This document shows, one piece after another, positions 1 through 7,719 of a stretch of DNA of 64,000 bases (position 1 is its first letter; every line of letters starts with the position of its first letter). The DNA lies in NCBI RefSeq assembly GCF_002024165.1, contig NZ_MWQN01000001.1, positions 310,001 through 374,000 of the forward strand, read 5' to 3'. The position numbers and the translations under genes are program-made. This DNA comes from Embleya scabrispora (GTDB taxonomy: Bacteria > Actinomycetota > Actinomycetes > Streptomycetales > Streptomycetaceae). The notes under the pieces were generated by a model. It was not told the origin of the DNA and did not search any database. It saw only the letters and a list, made by a program, of their open reading frames with translations.

Positions 1-195
1 GACCTCCTTGACGTCCGCGTGCCGGGTGACCAGCCAGTAGCCGTCGTCGCCGAAGTTGGACACCTCGGGCGTCTGCGGGACCCACACCACCGGGGACGTC
101 TTGCGCAGCAGCGCGAACTCGTCGAGCGGGATGCGCGTGGTGTACAGGTCGGGGTCGGTGGGGTCGAAGCCGTGGTCGAGGACCGGACACGTCAT
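1..195 (-). CDS. Cytochrome P450, CYP125/CYP142-like, N-terminal part (cut by window edge)
   Basis: Only the first 65 residues lie in the window; the gene runs off the left edge. The translation begins MTCPVLDHGFDPTDPD and contains LYTTRIPLDEFALLRKTSPV and a later GYWLVTRHADVKEV. This FDPTDPDLY / R-P-EFA-LR / W-VTRHADVKEV pattern is the usual N-terminus of bacterial P450s, closest in my memory to the CYP125/CYP142 group that hydroxylates steroid or other lipid side chains. The heme Cys and oxygen-binding helix are not visible, so substrate class is inference. The ATG at 195 has a GGGAG ribosome site about 6 bases upstream. A TetR gene lies 167 bp upstream on the same strand and may control it. 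Confidence 0.85.
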   Translation of the reverse strand, partial: MTCPVLDHGFDPTDPDLYTTRIPLDEFALLRKTSPVVWVPQTPEVSNFGDDGYWLVTRHADVKEV

Positions 196-332
196 GGTGG
201 AACTCCCGTTGCCGGAGGGTGTGCGAGGTCGCCGCGGGATCCGGCCGGGGACGGGTGCCGAACGTCGCGGTGGTGCGGTGGTGCGGTGAACTGTCGTGCT
301 GGTATCGAGCCCGCGGAGGTCTTGCGGGAGGC

Positions 333-351
333 GGGGCGGGGCGGGGCGGGG
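333..351 (+). repeat. Four GGGG tracts with single-C loops (G-quadruplex-type motif)
   Basis: Four runs of GGGG at 333-336, 338-341, 343-346 and 348-351 are separated by one C each, an uninterrupted CGGGG tandem repeat. Single-nucleotide loops give the most stable class of predicted G-quadruplex. It sits between the stop of the TetR gene (363) and the start of the P450 gene (195), on the strand opposite their mRNA. Folding is inferred, not shown. Confidence 0.75.
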
Positions 352-362
352 CGCGTGCTCGG

Positions 363-941
363 TCAGACCCCGGCGACCGTGCCCGGCGCCCTGCGGCGCG
401 GGCCCAGGAGCTTGCGGACCACACCGCGCAGGATGCGACCCAGCTCGTCGTCGGGCAGTTCGGGGAAGGCGGCGACGGCGGAGTAGATGCCACCCATCGC
501 CACCGCCGTCGACACGCGGTAGTCGATCGAGTCGTCGACGTCGTCGAGGACCTCGCGCACCCGCGCGGTGATCGAGGCGAGTCGGGGCTGAATGGCGGGG
601 TGGCGGCCTATCGCGACGTCTCGGTCGAGGATGACGGCGAGGGTGCGATACCGGATGAGGAAGTCGACGTAGCCCTCGAACAGCAGGCGTTGGCGAGCGG
701 TGGTGCCGCGCCTGCTCTCGGCGACCTCCAACACCCGGTCCAGATCGTTCAGGGCCGGGCGCAGCAGGGCGTCGAGCAGTTCGTCCTTGGTCCGGAAGTG
801 GTAGTACAGCGCCGCCTTGGTCACTCCGACGCGGTCGGCGATGGCCTGCAACGACGTGCCGGCGAAGCCGTGTTCGCCGAACAGTTCCTCTGCCGCCAGG
901 AGCACCCGGTCGTAGGTGTCCTCCGGTGCCGGAATCGCCAC
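363..941 (-). CDS. TetR/AcrR family transcriptional regulator
   Basis: A 192-residue protein of normal TetR size. Residues about 8-55 form the N-terminal helix-turn-helix: LLAAEELFGEHGFAGTSLQA is followed by a recognition helix in VTKAALYYHFRTKDELL. The C-terminal two thirds is helical and variable and would bind an unknown ligand. The GTG start at 941 follows a GGAAGGGGGA ribosome site. It shares strand with the downstream P450 gene, so local control of that oxidase is plausible. An inverted repeat at 973-992, just upstream of the start, is a candidate autoregulatory operator. The ligand cannot be deduced. Confidence 0.93.
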   Translation of the reverse strand: MAIPAPEDTYDRVLLAAEELFGEHGFAGTSLQAIADRVGVTKAALYYHFRTKDELLDALLRPALNDLDRVLEVAESRRGTTARQRLLFEGYVDFLIRYRTLAVILDRDVAIGRHPAIQPRLASITARVREVLDDVDDSIDYRVSTAVAMGGIYSAVAAFPELPDDELGRILRGVVRKLLGPRRRAPGTVAGV

Positions 942-972
942 GGGTCCCCCTTCCTGTTGGCCATGAACATAC

Positions 973-992
973 GTCGACCTTTGCCAATCGAC
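973..992. promoter_or_regulatory. Candidate TetR operator
   Basis: GTCGA at 973-977 and TCGAC at 988-992 form a 5-bp inverted repeat with a 10-bp centre, about 30 bp upstream of the TetR start at 941. Position and shape suit a TetR dimer site, but arms this short occur by chance in GC-rich DNA. Confidence 0.35.
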
Positions 993-1184
993 AAGGCTGA
1001 TGGGCCGTCAATTTTGCTCCGGGAACGGTTGTTCGCAAGGAAACCGGCTTGCCGCTCGGCCAGGGAGCAGACCCCGATGCGCTGACGATCGGGCCGGGCC
1101 GGTGAGCGCATCCGAACCGCGCCCCGAGCACGCCGGCCCGCCCGAACCGGCCCACCGCCCGCAAGGCGCCGGTAGGTTGCCGCC

Positions 1185-1772
1185 ATGAGCGACTTCGAGG
1201 CCCGCATCGAGGCCGAGCGCCGGCGGTCGGCCGGCTCGACCCCGGCCGCGCGTCGACCCGCCGACTGGGCCGCGATCGCCGAGCGCGTCGAGGCGCTTCT
1301 GACCGCGACGGCGGCGGAGTTCGACCGCCGGGGCATCGCGGCACTGCCCGTACTCGGCTACCCGCCGCCCGGAGTGCGGTCGCGGCTCACCGGCCGTCGA
1401 CCGACCGTCGTGGCGCACCGCAGACCGGTCCCGGGTCTGTTCTCGCTCGACCACGCGGGTCGCCCGTTCCTGGAGCGCGACCCGTTCCCGGCCCGGCAGA
1501 TCTGGCTGCGCACGTCGCATCCGGGCCGGGCCAGGACCCTGGAGGCAGCCGTACTGCGCGCCGGCCTGACCCCGGACACCCTGATCCTCGACGAGGGCCC
1601 ACCCATCCCCCTCGACCCGGACGAGGCCGCCCGCAACGGCCGACTGGGCGGCCGCTTCGACATCACGGCCGACGGCACCCTGCTGGTGTACCCGGCGGCG
1701 GACGCCCCGCCCATCCCGCTGGTCGAAGCGCTGACGGCGGCCGTGACTGGCGGCGGCGGCACGCACCCTTAG
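1185..1772 (+). CDS. Conserved hypothetical protein (195 aa)
   Basis: I do not recognise a family. The 195-residue product has a basic, Glu/Arg-rich N-terminal helix (residues 1-45), a central part with several Pro-Gly pairs and RRPVPGLFSLDHAGRPFLER near residues 83-102, and a C-terminal segment with DEGPPIPLDPDEAARNGRLG. No signal peptide or membrane segment is visible, so it is probably cytoplasmic. G/C is near universal at third codon positions, which supports coding. It is divergent from the TetR gene, with a 243-bp gap that holds the presumed promoters, and is followed convergently by a Nudix gene. Confidence 0.7.
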   Translation: MSDFEARIEAERRRSAGSTPAARRPADWAAIAERVEALLTATAAEFDRRGIAALPVLGYPPPGVRSRLTGRRPTVVAHRRPVPGLFSLDHAGRPFLERDPFPARQIWLRTSHPGRARTLEAAVLRAGLTPDTLILDEGPPIPLDPDEAARNGRLGGRFDITADGTLLVYPAADAPPIPLVEALTAAVTGGGGTHP

Positions 1773-1788
1773 CCCGCGCTCGCCCCAT

Positions 1789-2271
1789 TCACTCCACGCC
1801 CTCCACGTACATCCCCCCGCCACCCGCCCGCGCCCGCAGCGCCGCTCGCAGTCGTGCGGCCCGTTCCGCCGGCATCGCCGCCGCGCCCTGATCCGGCGTC
1901 AGCAGGTGCCACGCCCGCAACTCGTCGGCCTGGAGCCGGATTTGCCCGATTCGCTCGGCCGTCAACACGCCTCCGTCGAACAGCCAGCGCATACCGCCGC
2001 GATGCCCGCCGGTCGGTGCCACCCACTGCGCCACGAGCAGGTTCGGCGCACCGTCGAGCACGATCCCCAACTCCTCCCGCACCTCCCGGACGCAGCCCTC
2101 CCACGGCGACTCCCCCGGCTCCAGGATCCCCCCGGGAAACTCCAACCCCGGCTTGTAGTCCGGCTCGACCAGCAGCACCCGCCCCTCGGCATCGAAGAAC
2201 AACGCCCCCGCGGCGCCGGTGATCCGCACGTCCGCCGCCTCTTCCGCACACCCATTCGCCTGGCTGTCCAT
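1789..2271 (-). CDS. Nudix hydrolase
   Basis: A 160-residue protein with a full Nudix box at about residues 48-70: GGILEPGESPWEGCVREVRE followed by ELGI, matching G-x5-E-x7-RE-U-x-EE-x-G-U. Such enzymes cleave nucleoside diphosphates linked to another moiety using Mg2+ bound by the box glutamates. The upstream strand ALFFDAEGRVLLVEPDYKPG is typical of the fold. The C-terminal region (residues 125-160) is Ala/Arg-rich. The substrate cannot be told from sequence. It follows the TetR gene at 2327-2893 on the same strand after a 55-bp gap and may be co-transcribed with it. Confidence 0.92.
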   Translation of the reverse strand: MDSQANGCAEEAADVRITGAAGALFFDAEGRVLLVEPDYKPGLEFPGGILEPGESPWEGCVREVREELGIVLDGAPNLLVAQWVAPTGGHRGGMRWLFDGGVLTAERIGQIRLQADELRAWHLLTPDQGAAAMPAERAARLRAALRARAGGGGMYVEGVE

Positions 2272-2326
2272 GCCCGCAGTCTGGACGAGCCGACCGCACG
2301 CACGCCGAGCGGGTCACGGCGCGTAC

Positions 2327-2893
2327 TCAGCCGCGCGTCGCCAGCCCGAAGACCACCACGTCGAGCAGCCGGGGCAACCGCTCCGGATCGTCCACCCCAC
2401 GCTGCTCGTGCGCCCACGCGATCCCGTGCGCGAGGGTGAACAACCCGTCCGTGTCGATGTCGGCGCGCACCTCCCCCACCGCCTGCGCGCGGGTGAGCAG
2501 ATCGGCGCCGGCCTCGCGCATCGCATGGCAGGAGGCGTACAACTCCGACGTCTCGTCGGCGAGCGTGGCCATCAGCGTCGTGCTCATCCCCTGGAACGTA
2601 CCGGCCCCCTCGATCAGCAGCCGCAGCCACGTGGCCAGCGCGTCGCGCGCGGATTCGGCGTCGCGCAACGCCTCGGCCCGCGCGGTGAGACCGTCGTACC
2701 GATCCCGCACCACCGCCTCGACCAGCGCGTCGCGGGTCGGGAAATGCCGGTACAGCGTCCCGATCCCGACCCCGGCCCGCCGGGCCAACTCCTCGAGCGA
2801 CGCGTCGACCCCCTGCTCGCCGAACACCACCCGGGCCTCGGCGAGCAGGCGCTCGTAGTTGCGCCGCGCATCGGCGCGCATCGGCCGGCTCAT
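2327..2893 (-). CDS. TetR family transcriptional regulator
   Basis: A 188-residue regulator. The start was placed at the ATG at 2893 (MSRPMRADARRNYERLLAEA), preceded by a GGGAG ribosome site; the frame stays open upstream but that extension reads through the divergent promoter. The HTH spans about residues 10-55, with EELARRAGVGIGTLYRHFPT as its core; the recognition helix GIGTLYRHF is characteristic. The C-terminal domain resembles those of TetR proteins flanking oxidoreductases. It is divergent from the F420-type oxidoreductase at 3076, and the shared 182-bp region contains an inverted repeat at 2940-2963, so repression of that gene is likely. Confidence 0.93.
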   Translation of the reverse strand: MSRPMRADARRNYERLLAEARVVFGEQGVDASLEELARRAGVGIGTLYRHFPTRDALVEAVVRDRYDGLTARAEALRDAESARDALATWLRLLIEGAGTFQGMSTTLMATLADETSELYASCHAMREAGADLLTRAQAVGEVRADIDTDGLFTLAHGIAWAHEQRGVDDPERLPRLLDVVVFGLATRG

Positions 2894-2939
2894 CGGCGGC
2901 ACTCCCTCACGAACGACTCCATGATTGTCAAACGGAGCC

Positions 2940-2963
2940 TGCCTCCATATGGTGGCGGAGGCA
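2940..2963. promoter_or_regulatory. Candidate operator in TetR / oxidoreductase divergent region
   Basis: TGCCTCC at 2940-2946 and GGAGGCA at 2957-2963 are perfect inverted arms with a 10-bp spacer containing ATATGG. It lies 47 bp before the TetR start and 113 bp before the oxidoreductase start, where a repressor of both promoters would bind. Binding is inferred. Confidence 0.45.
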
Positions 2964-3075
2964 AACCGGAGGACCCCTCCGGAACACCGGGCGGAGCCCT
3001 GCCCGTCGGCGGAGCCGTGCCCGCGGCGCACCGCCGGCCCCACCCGCACACCCCGACGAACCGAAACGGAACCCG

Positions 3076-3990
3076 ATGACGCACGACAAGACCGCCCTCG
3101 GCCGACTCGGCCTGTGGACCTTCGCGTTCGACGGTCGACCCGCCGGCGCGGTACGCGACGCGGCGGCCGAGATCGAGGCCCTCGGCTACGGCGGCCTGTG
3201 GATCGGCGAGGGCATCGGCCGCGAGGCCACCACGCATGCCCAACTCCTGCTGTCGGCGACGCGTACGCTCCCGGTCGCCACCGGCATCGCGATCATGTCC
3301 GAGCGCACCCCGCGCCTGATGGCCGCCGCGGAGGCCACGCTCAACGAGGCGTATCCGGGCCGCTTCGTGCTGGGCCTGGGCGGCCACCGCGCGGCCGGGC
3401 AGGCGGACATCCCCGGCATGCCCAAGGCGAACACCGCCCCCGCCGTCGCGGGCGTCGGCGCGTACCTCGACGAGATGGACGCCGCCGTACTCGTCGGCGA
3501 CCCGCCCGAGCGCCCCGGCCGCCGAGTGCTCGCCGCCCTCGGCCCCGGGATGCTCGCCCTCGCCGGCCGCCGGACCTGGGGCGCACACACCTACCTGGTG
3601 ACGGTGGACCACACCGCGCTCGCCCGGGAGACGATGGGCCCGGACCCGTACCTGTCCGTGGCGCTGACCGTGGTCCCCTCCCCGGCCGCCGATCGGCCCC
3701 GGGCCCTGGAGGTGGCGCGCGGCTTCGTGGCCGGCTACCAGGCCGCCCGACACCAGGTGAACAACCTGCGCCGACTCGGCTTCAGCCAGGCCGAACTCGA
3801 CGGCGAGGGCACGCGCCTGGTCGACTCCCTGTTCGCGATCGGCGACACCGAGACCATCGCGAAGCGCGTCCGCGAACACCTCGACGCGGGCGCCGACCAC
3901 GTCTGCCTCCAGGTCCTCACCCCGGACCAGGGCCGCATCCCGCTCGACGAATGGCGCGAACTGGCGGCTTTGATACCGGAGTTCGCCTGA
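3076..3990 (+). CDS. LLM-class F420-dependent oxidoreductase
   Basis: A 304-residue luciferase-like monooxygenase-fold protein. The opening GRLGLWTFAFDG, then EIEALGYGGLWIGEGIGREA and ATGIAIMSERTPRLMAAAEA are hallmarks of the probable F420-dependent subgroup (TIGR03620 type). Residues 85-105 (YPGRFVLGLGGHRAAG) form the conserved Gly-rich strand-turn. The C-terminal DTETIAKRVREHLDAGADHV and VCLQVL segment closes the barrel. F420 rather than FMN use is inferred from subgroup resemblance; the substrate is unknown. The adjacent divergent TetR gene and the inverted repeat between them suggest ligand-inducible expression. Confidence 0.9.
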   Translation: MTHDKTALGRLGLWTFAFDGRPAGAVRDAAAEIEALGYGGLWIGEGIGREATTHAQLLLSATRTLPVATGIAIMSERTPRLMAAAEATLNEAYPGRFVLGLGGHRAAGQADIPGMPKANTAPAVAGVGAYLDEMDAAVLVGDPPERPGRRVLAALGPGMLALAGRRTWGAHTYLVTVDHTALARETMGPDPYLSVALTVVPSPAADRPRALEVARGFVAGYQAARHQVNNLRRLGFSQAELDGEGTRLVDSLFAIGDTETIAKRVREHLDAGADHVCLQVLTPDQGRIPLDEWRELAALIPEFA

Positions 3991-4020
3991 GAAGGCAGCC
4001 GGGCGCCGGGCGAATCGCCC

Positions 4021-4536
4021 CTACCGGGCGGCGTAGACCACGTGCTCGAAGGGCCACCGGGCGGCGAGCCACGCGGACACCTCGGAATGGAGCGGAGCAT
4101 CGAGGTCGGCCCGGTCGGCCCGCACCCACGAGCGCACGGTGGTGATCGACGGATCGTCTCGATCGGGGTAGATGTAGACGCACCCGATGACGTCCTCGAC
4201 CTTCTCGACCCCCTCGACGCCCCCGGCGTCTTCGGCACTCCCGGCGTTCTCGCCGCCCCCGGCGGCAAGCACCGTATAGGTGAAGCCCACCCGCCGAGTG
4301 AAGTCGTCCGCGTGCTTGACCAGATCGCGCAGGTTGTCCGCCGGGGCCATGCCCTCCGGCGGCGGCCAGTGGCGTCCGGCGAAACCCGGTGTGGCGCGGA
4401 TGTGGTCGATGCTCGACGTCCACGCGGCGAGGTCGGCCTCGTTGTGCCGGGCCGCCAGGGGCTCCAGCCGGAAGGACGGCGTGCTCGGCGGCGAGGGGAT
4501 GACGAAGTCGTCGGGGACGAAAGCGCGTTCAGCCAT
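4021..4536 (-). CDS. GNAT-type N-acetyltransferase family protein
   Basis: A 171-residue protein with a GNAT-like layout: an N-terminal strand PSFRLEPLAARHNEADLAAW, a helix region DNLRDLVKHADDFTRRVGFT and strands VIGCVYIYPDRDD and TTVRSWVRADRADLD, the last resembling actinobacterial acetyltransferases with an R-x-W-V-R-A pattern. Residues about 93-115 form an unusual acidic Gly/Glu/Val-rich loop (GGGENAGSAEDAGGVEGVEK) produced by a GC-rich imperfect DNA repeat. The usual pyrophosphate-binding R/Q-x-x-G-x-A is not obvious, so catalytic ability is uncertain. It lies just downstream of the frameshifted Ada-like gene on the same strand. Confidence 0.72.
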   Translation of the reverse strand: MAERAFVPDDFVIPSPPSTPSFRLEPLAARHNEADLAAWTSSIDHIRATPGFAGRHWPPPEGMAPADNLRDLVKHADDFTRRVGFTYTVLAAGGGENAGSAEDAGGVEGVEKVEDVIGCVYIYPDRDDPSITTVRSWVRADRADLDAPLHSEVSAWLAARWPFEHVVYAAR

Positions 4537-4572
4537 GATCGGAGCGTACGACGCGAAGCCGGTGGTCGCGCC

Positions 4573-5213
4573 CTACTCCTCTCCCGCGTCCCCGATCGCA
4601 TCCGCCAACGACGCGAACCCGTACGTGCGTTCCGGATCCCAATCGGTGCTCCGCAACAACCGCTCCCGCATCCCCGCCCACCCCGCGCCGCGCCCGCCAC
4701 CACCCAGGCGTCCGGCGCCTGGGCGGTCAGCCGCAGTGCCGGGCGCAGCCACGAGGCGGCCTGCTCGGGCCAGGAGACGACGCTGACCACCTCGCCCGGC
4801 CAGGCCGCCGCGAGCGCGTGCGCGGCGGCGGTGGACGCGCGGTCCCGGCCGTGTCCGATCGCCAGCGTGCGCCGACCGGCCAACTTCCGCAGCAGGTCGG
4901 CCAGTTCCGCGTCGGTGTGCGGCGCGGGCGGGCAGCCCTTCCAGCGGGCGTACTCGGCCGGCAGGCACACCGCGCAGGGCCGGAACCCCGCCGCCACCGC
5001 GTCCGCCTCGGTCGCGAAGAAGACCCGGCTCGCCACGTAGCCGCCGCGCGCGATCGCCCGCAACGCGCTGCGGCAGTCCAGCCGCCCGTACAGCCGGCCG
5101 TTCGTGGTCCCGCCCAGGGTGCCGGGGGTCCCGCTGCGGTAGGGCCGCCCGTCCGGCCCGATCAGCGTGTACCCGTCACCCGCGCCACCGGCGCCGCCGT
5201 TCACGACACCCAT
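4573..5213 (-). pseudogene. Ada-type zinc-binding domain protein with apparent 1-nt frameshift
   Basis: From the ATG at 5213 the frame encodes YTLIGPDGRPYRSGTPG, LYGRLDCRSALRAIARGGYV, RVFFATEADAVAAGF and RPCAVCLPAEYARWK. This is the Ada metal-binding fold, with the single Cys in LDCRS and the C-x-x-C in CAVC as zinc ligands. A second part follows (LRKLAGRRTLAIGHGRD). Near 4681-4684, in a GGGG run on the coding strand, sense jumps to another frame that ends MRERLLRSTDWDPERTYGFA and then DAGEE-stop at 4573. Total length is 641 nt, one short of a multiple of three; reading straight on would run through the GNAT gene. Either a real 1-nt deletion or a sequencing error. It closes the repair-like set with the 2OG oxygenase 14 bp upstream. 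Confidence 0.72.
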
Positions 5214-5227
5214 GTCACCCACGTCAC

Positions 5228-5944
5228 TCACGCCGCGTCGTGGAAGACGAGGCCGAGGGTGCGGCGCCGGCCGGAGTGGACCGTGCTGACCCCGTGCCGG
5301 ATCGGGGCGGCCGACCAGCCCCGCGCCGAGCGGATCGGCCGGTCCCGGGTGGTGAAGACCAGCCCGTGCCCCTGCGGCAGGCTGATCGCGGTCCCGCGCG
5401 ACTGCGCCCGGAACCGCTGTTCGGCCAGCAGGAATTCGCCGCCCGTGTAGTCGACGCCGGGCTCGTCGAGGCCGATCACCACCTGGAGCGGGAAGACCAG
5501 GTCGCCGTACAGGTCGCGGTGCAACGCGTTCCAGTCCCCCGGCCCGTAGCGCAGCAGGATCGGCGTGGGCCGGGTCTGGCCCGCCGCATGACACATCGTC
5601 AGCCATTCGTCCAGGGTGTCCGGCCAGGGCGCCGGACGGCCCAGCCGCTCCGCCCACGCGCGGGCGATCGGCAGCAGGTGCGGGTAGCAGGACGCGCGCA
5701 GCGCCGCGATCGGCTCCGGGACGGGAGCGGCGAAGTAGCGGTACTGCCCGGCGCCGAACCGGTGGCGGGCCATGTCGATCGTGGCTCGGAACAGTTCGGG
5801 TCGGTCGTACAGGTCCGCGATCTCGCGGCAGGTGTCCGGGTCCAGGATCCGGTGGGTCAGCGCGTGGCCGTGCTCGTCGAGACGCGCGGCGAGGTCGGCG
5901 CCGGTCGCCGGTTCGGCGGCGAAGAGGGTGTCCACGGCGCTCAC
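5228..5944 (-). CDS. 2OG-Fe(II) oxygenase family protein
   Basis: A 238-residue non-heme iron dioxygenase. Numbered from the GTG at 5944, the iron ligands are H142-R-D144 (NALHRDLYGD) with a distal His, probably H217 (PIRHGVSTVHSG), and an Arg in GRRRTLGLVF that would bind 2-oxoglutarate. The region LLRYGPGDWNALHRDLYGD followed by FPLQVVIGLDEPGVDYTGGE is typical of prolyl-hydroxylase-like oxygenases. The start was chosen because GTG overlaps the TGA of the methyltransferase gene (GTGA at 5941-5944), indicating translational coupling. Coupling to an O6-alkylguanine methyltransferase and an Ada-type zinc protein suggests, by analogy with ada-alkB, oxidative reversal of alkyl damage; that role is inference. 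Confidence 0.86.
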   Translation of the reverse strand: MSAVDTLFAAEPATGADLAARLDEHGHALTHRILDPDTCREIADLYDRPELFRATIDMARHRFGAGQYRYFAAPVPEPIAALRASCYPHLLPIARAWAERLGRPAPWPDTLDEWLTMCHAAGQTRPTPILLRYGPGDWNALHRDLYGDLVFPLQVVIGLDEPGVDYTGGEFLLAEQRFRAQSRGTAISLPQGHGLVFTTRDRPIRSARGWSAAPIRHGVSTVHSGRRRTLGLVFHDAA

Positions 5945-6450
5945 CCCAGCCGCGCGGGCAGCGCGCCCTCGTGGTCGAGCAGGTACTCCTTGCGGTCGAG
6001 CCCGCCGGCGTAGCCGCGCAGCGCGCCGTCCGCGCCGATCACCCGGTGGCACGGGCGGATCAGCAGCAGCGGGTTGGCGCCGATCGCGGTGCCCACCGCG
6101 CGCACACCCGCCCGCGAGGTGCCCACCCGTTGGGCGATCGCGCCGTACGTGGTCGTGGTGCCGTACGGGATCGCGTCGACCGCGGCCCAGATCCGCTCCT
6201 GGAAAGCCGAGCCGCGCGGGGCCAAGGGGAGGTCGAAGTCACGCAGTTCGCCCGCGAAGTAGGCGCCGAGTTGGCGCACCGGCTCGGCGAACACGGTCGC
6301 GTCGGCACGCGAGTCGGCGGGCACCCGGGCCCCGCCATTTTGACCCGGTACGGACAGCGAGGTCAGCGCGACCGTGCCGTCGGGGCGCTCCTCGCCGATC
6401 AGCAGCAGCTCGCCGAGCGGGCTGTCGAGGGTGGTGTGGACGGTCATCAT
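5941..6450 (-). CDS. ogt: Methylated-DNA--[protein]-cysteine S-methyltransferase
   Basis: A 169-residue single-domain O6-alkylguanine-DNA alkyltransferase that moves the alkyl group to its own cysteine and is consumed. The active-site motif PCHRV places the acceptor at C134, within AIGANPLLLIRPCHRVIGAD. The preceding GTTTTYGAIAQRVGTSRAGV is the DNA-binding helix with the Arg finger region RAVG. The N-terminal domain begins MMTVHTTLDSPLGELLLIGE; the start at 6450 follows AAAGG. It is the first gene of a minus-strand set with a 2OG oxygenase (4-bp overlap) and an Ada-like zinc protein, and is divergent from a GNAT gene. Confidence 0.95.
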   Translation of the reverse strand: MMTVHTTLDSPLGELLLIGEERPDGTVALTSLSVPGQNGGARVPADSRADATVFAEPVRQLGAYFAGELRDFDLPLAPRGSAFQERIWAAVDAIPYGTTTTYGAIAQRVGTSRAGVRAVGTAIGANPLLLIRPCHRVIGADGALRGYAGGLDRKEYLLDHEGALPARLG

Positions 6451-6718
6451 GGCACCTTTCGCCAAGTCCGCGACCGCAGGCCGCGAGTACCGATCCCGGT
6501 ACGACACCGGGGCTTCCACCACCCACTGTGCGCGATCCGCGGCGCACCGTCCGGCGGGAATCGGACATGGCGTTGACGGCCGAAGGGATGTCGCGCCGAG
6601 GGCCGAAGGCACGTCGCGTCGAGGGCCGAGGGAACATCGCGCGGCGGGCCGGTCCGGCCGCGTGCGGACCCGAAAACGGCACTCCCCGACCTGTCGTCGG
6701 ATCATGCACGATGGTTCC

Positions 6719-7270
6719 ATGATCGAAACCGACCGCCTCCTGCTCCGCCGCTGGCACGACGACGACCTGCCCGCCCTCACCGCGATGTACGCCGACCCCG
6801 AGGTGATGCGCTACGTCGGCGACGGGCTGCCGCGTACCTCCGAAGAGAGCGCCGCGGCTCTGGCCGGCTACGAACGCGACTGGGAGGCACGCGGGTTCGG
6901 CCTGTTCGCGATCGAACTGCGCACGTCCGACCCGGGTCCGGTCGGCACGGTCGCCGGCTGGGCGGGCCTGGCCGTACCGGAGTTCCTGCCGGAGATCCTG
7001 CCCGCCGTCGAGATCGGCTGGCGACTGGCCCGGCCGTACTGGGGTCACGGCATCGCCACCGAGGCCGCCGTCGAGGTGCTGCGCTTCGCGTTCGAGTACG
7101 CCCGCGTCCCGCGCCTGGTGAGCGTGTGCCACGTCGACAACGCCGCCTCGGCCAACGTCATGACGAAACTCGGCATGACCGAGGAGCGCCGCACCGTCGT
7201 CCCGGGCCGCGACAAACCGGTCATCGTCACCGAACTCTCCCGGGGCCGCTACCTGCGCGGCCGGACCTGA
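6719..7270 (+). CDS. GNAT family N-acetyltransferase (RimJ/RimL-like)
   Basis: A 183-residue acetyltransferase of the RimJ/RimL type. The opening MIETDRLLLRRWHDDDLPAL is the signature start of this group, followed by YADPEVMRYVGDG. The acetyl-CoA pyrophosphate loop is seen in WRLARPYWGHGIATEAAVEV (R-x-x-W-G-x-G-x-A-T-E). The substrate-side strand LVSVCHVDNAASANVMTKLG carries the N-x-A-S family motif. Such enzymes acetylate alpha-amino groups of proteins or small amines; the substrate here is unknown. Divergent from the alkyltransferase gene; the 268-bp gap carries both promoters. Confidence 0.93.
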   Translation: MIETDRLLLRRWHDDDLPALTAMYADPEVMRYVGDGLPRTSEESAAALAGYERDWEARGFGLFAIELRTSDPGPVGTVAGWAGLAVPEFLPEILPAVEIGWRLARPYWGHGIATEAAVEVLRFAFEYARVPRLVSVCHVDNAASANVMTKLGMTEERRTVVPGRDKPVIVTELSRGRYLRGRT

Positions 7271-7383
7271 CCGCCCGCCGCCCACGCCGCCCGGCCGCGG
7301 CGGTGTGGCACGCGAGCCACGCGGGCCGCCGTGCCGGGCCGGGCGTGCGCTTGGGCCAGGGCTGAAGCCGGGCGCCGCCGCGC

Positions 7384-7719
7384 CTACCCCGAGACGCAGA
7401 ACTCGTTGCCGTCCGGGTCCTGCATGGTGGTCCAATGCAGCCCGGGCGCGCTGCGATCCCCCACCACCGTGGCGCCGAGCCCGACCAGCCGCTCGACCGC
7501 CGTGACACGATCGGGGGCGGAGAAGTCGATGTGCAGCCGGTTCTTGCCGACCCGCGGCTCCGGCACCTGCTGGAAGCCGAGGACCAGCGGCTCGGCCGCG
7601 ACCATGACGAACTCGCCGAAGTCCTGAGCGATCTCCACGCCCAGCGCGTCCGCCCACCAGGCGGCGAGCCGGCCCGCGTCGGCGCAGTCGATCGTGATCA
7701 TGTGAGGTGTCAGTTCCAT
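7384..7719 (-). CDS. VOC (glyoxalase/bleomycin-resistance fold) family protein
   Basis: A 111-residue single-module VOC protein. It begins MELTPHMITIDCADAGRLAA, with the typical WWADALGVEI helix and ends LHWTTMQDPDGNEFCVSG, the conserved DP-x-GNEFC tail that supplies a metal ligand. RLHIDFSAPDR holds the middle His. Actinomycetes carry dozens of these and function ranges from drug binding to isomerases, so none is assigned. The ATG at 7719 was chosen because it starts directly on the first beta strand. It faces away from the downstream gap at 7720-8205. Confidence 0.88.
   Translation of the reverse strand: MELTPHMITIDCADAGRLAAWWADALGVEIAQDFGEFVMVAAEPLVLGFQQVPEPRVGKNRLHIDFSAPDRVTAVERLVGLGATVVGDRSAPGLHWTTMQDPDGNEFCVSG

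Noticed and set aside
3735-5657. A 640-codon frame covering the Ada-like region and the GNAT gene
   Set aside because: Only its middle part resembles protein; downstream it overlaps the GNAT gene in another frame. Explained by the single-base frameshift.
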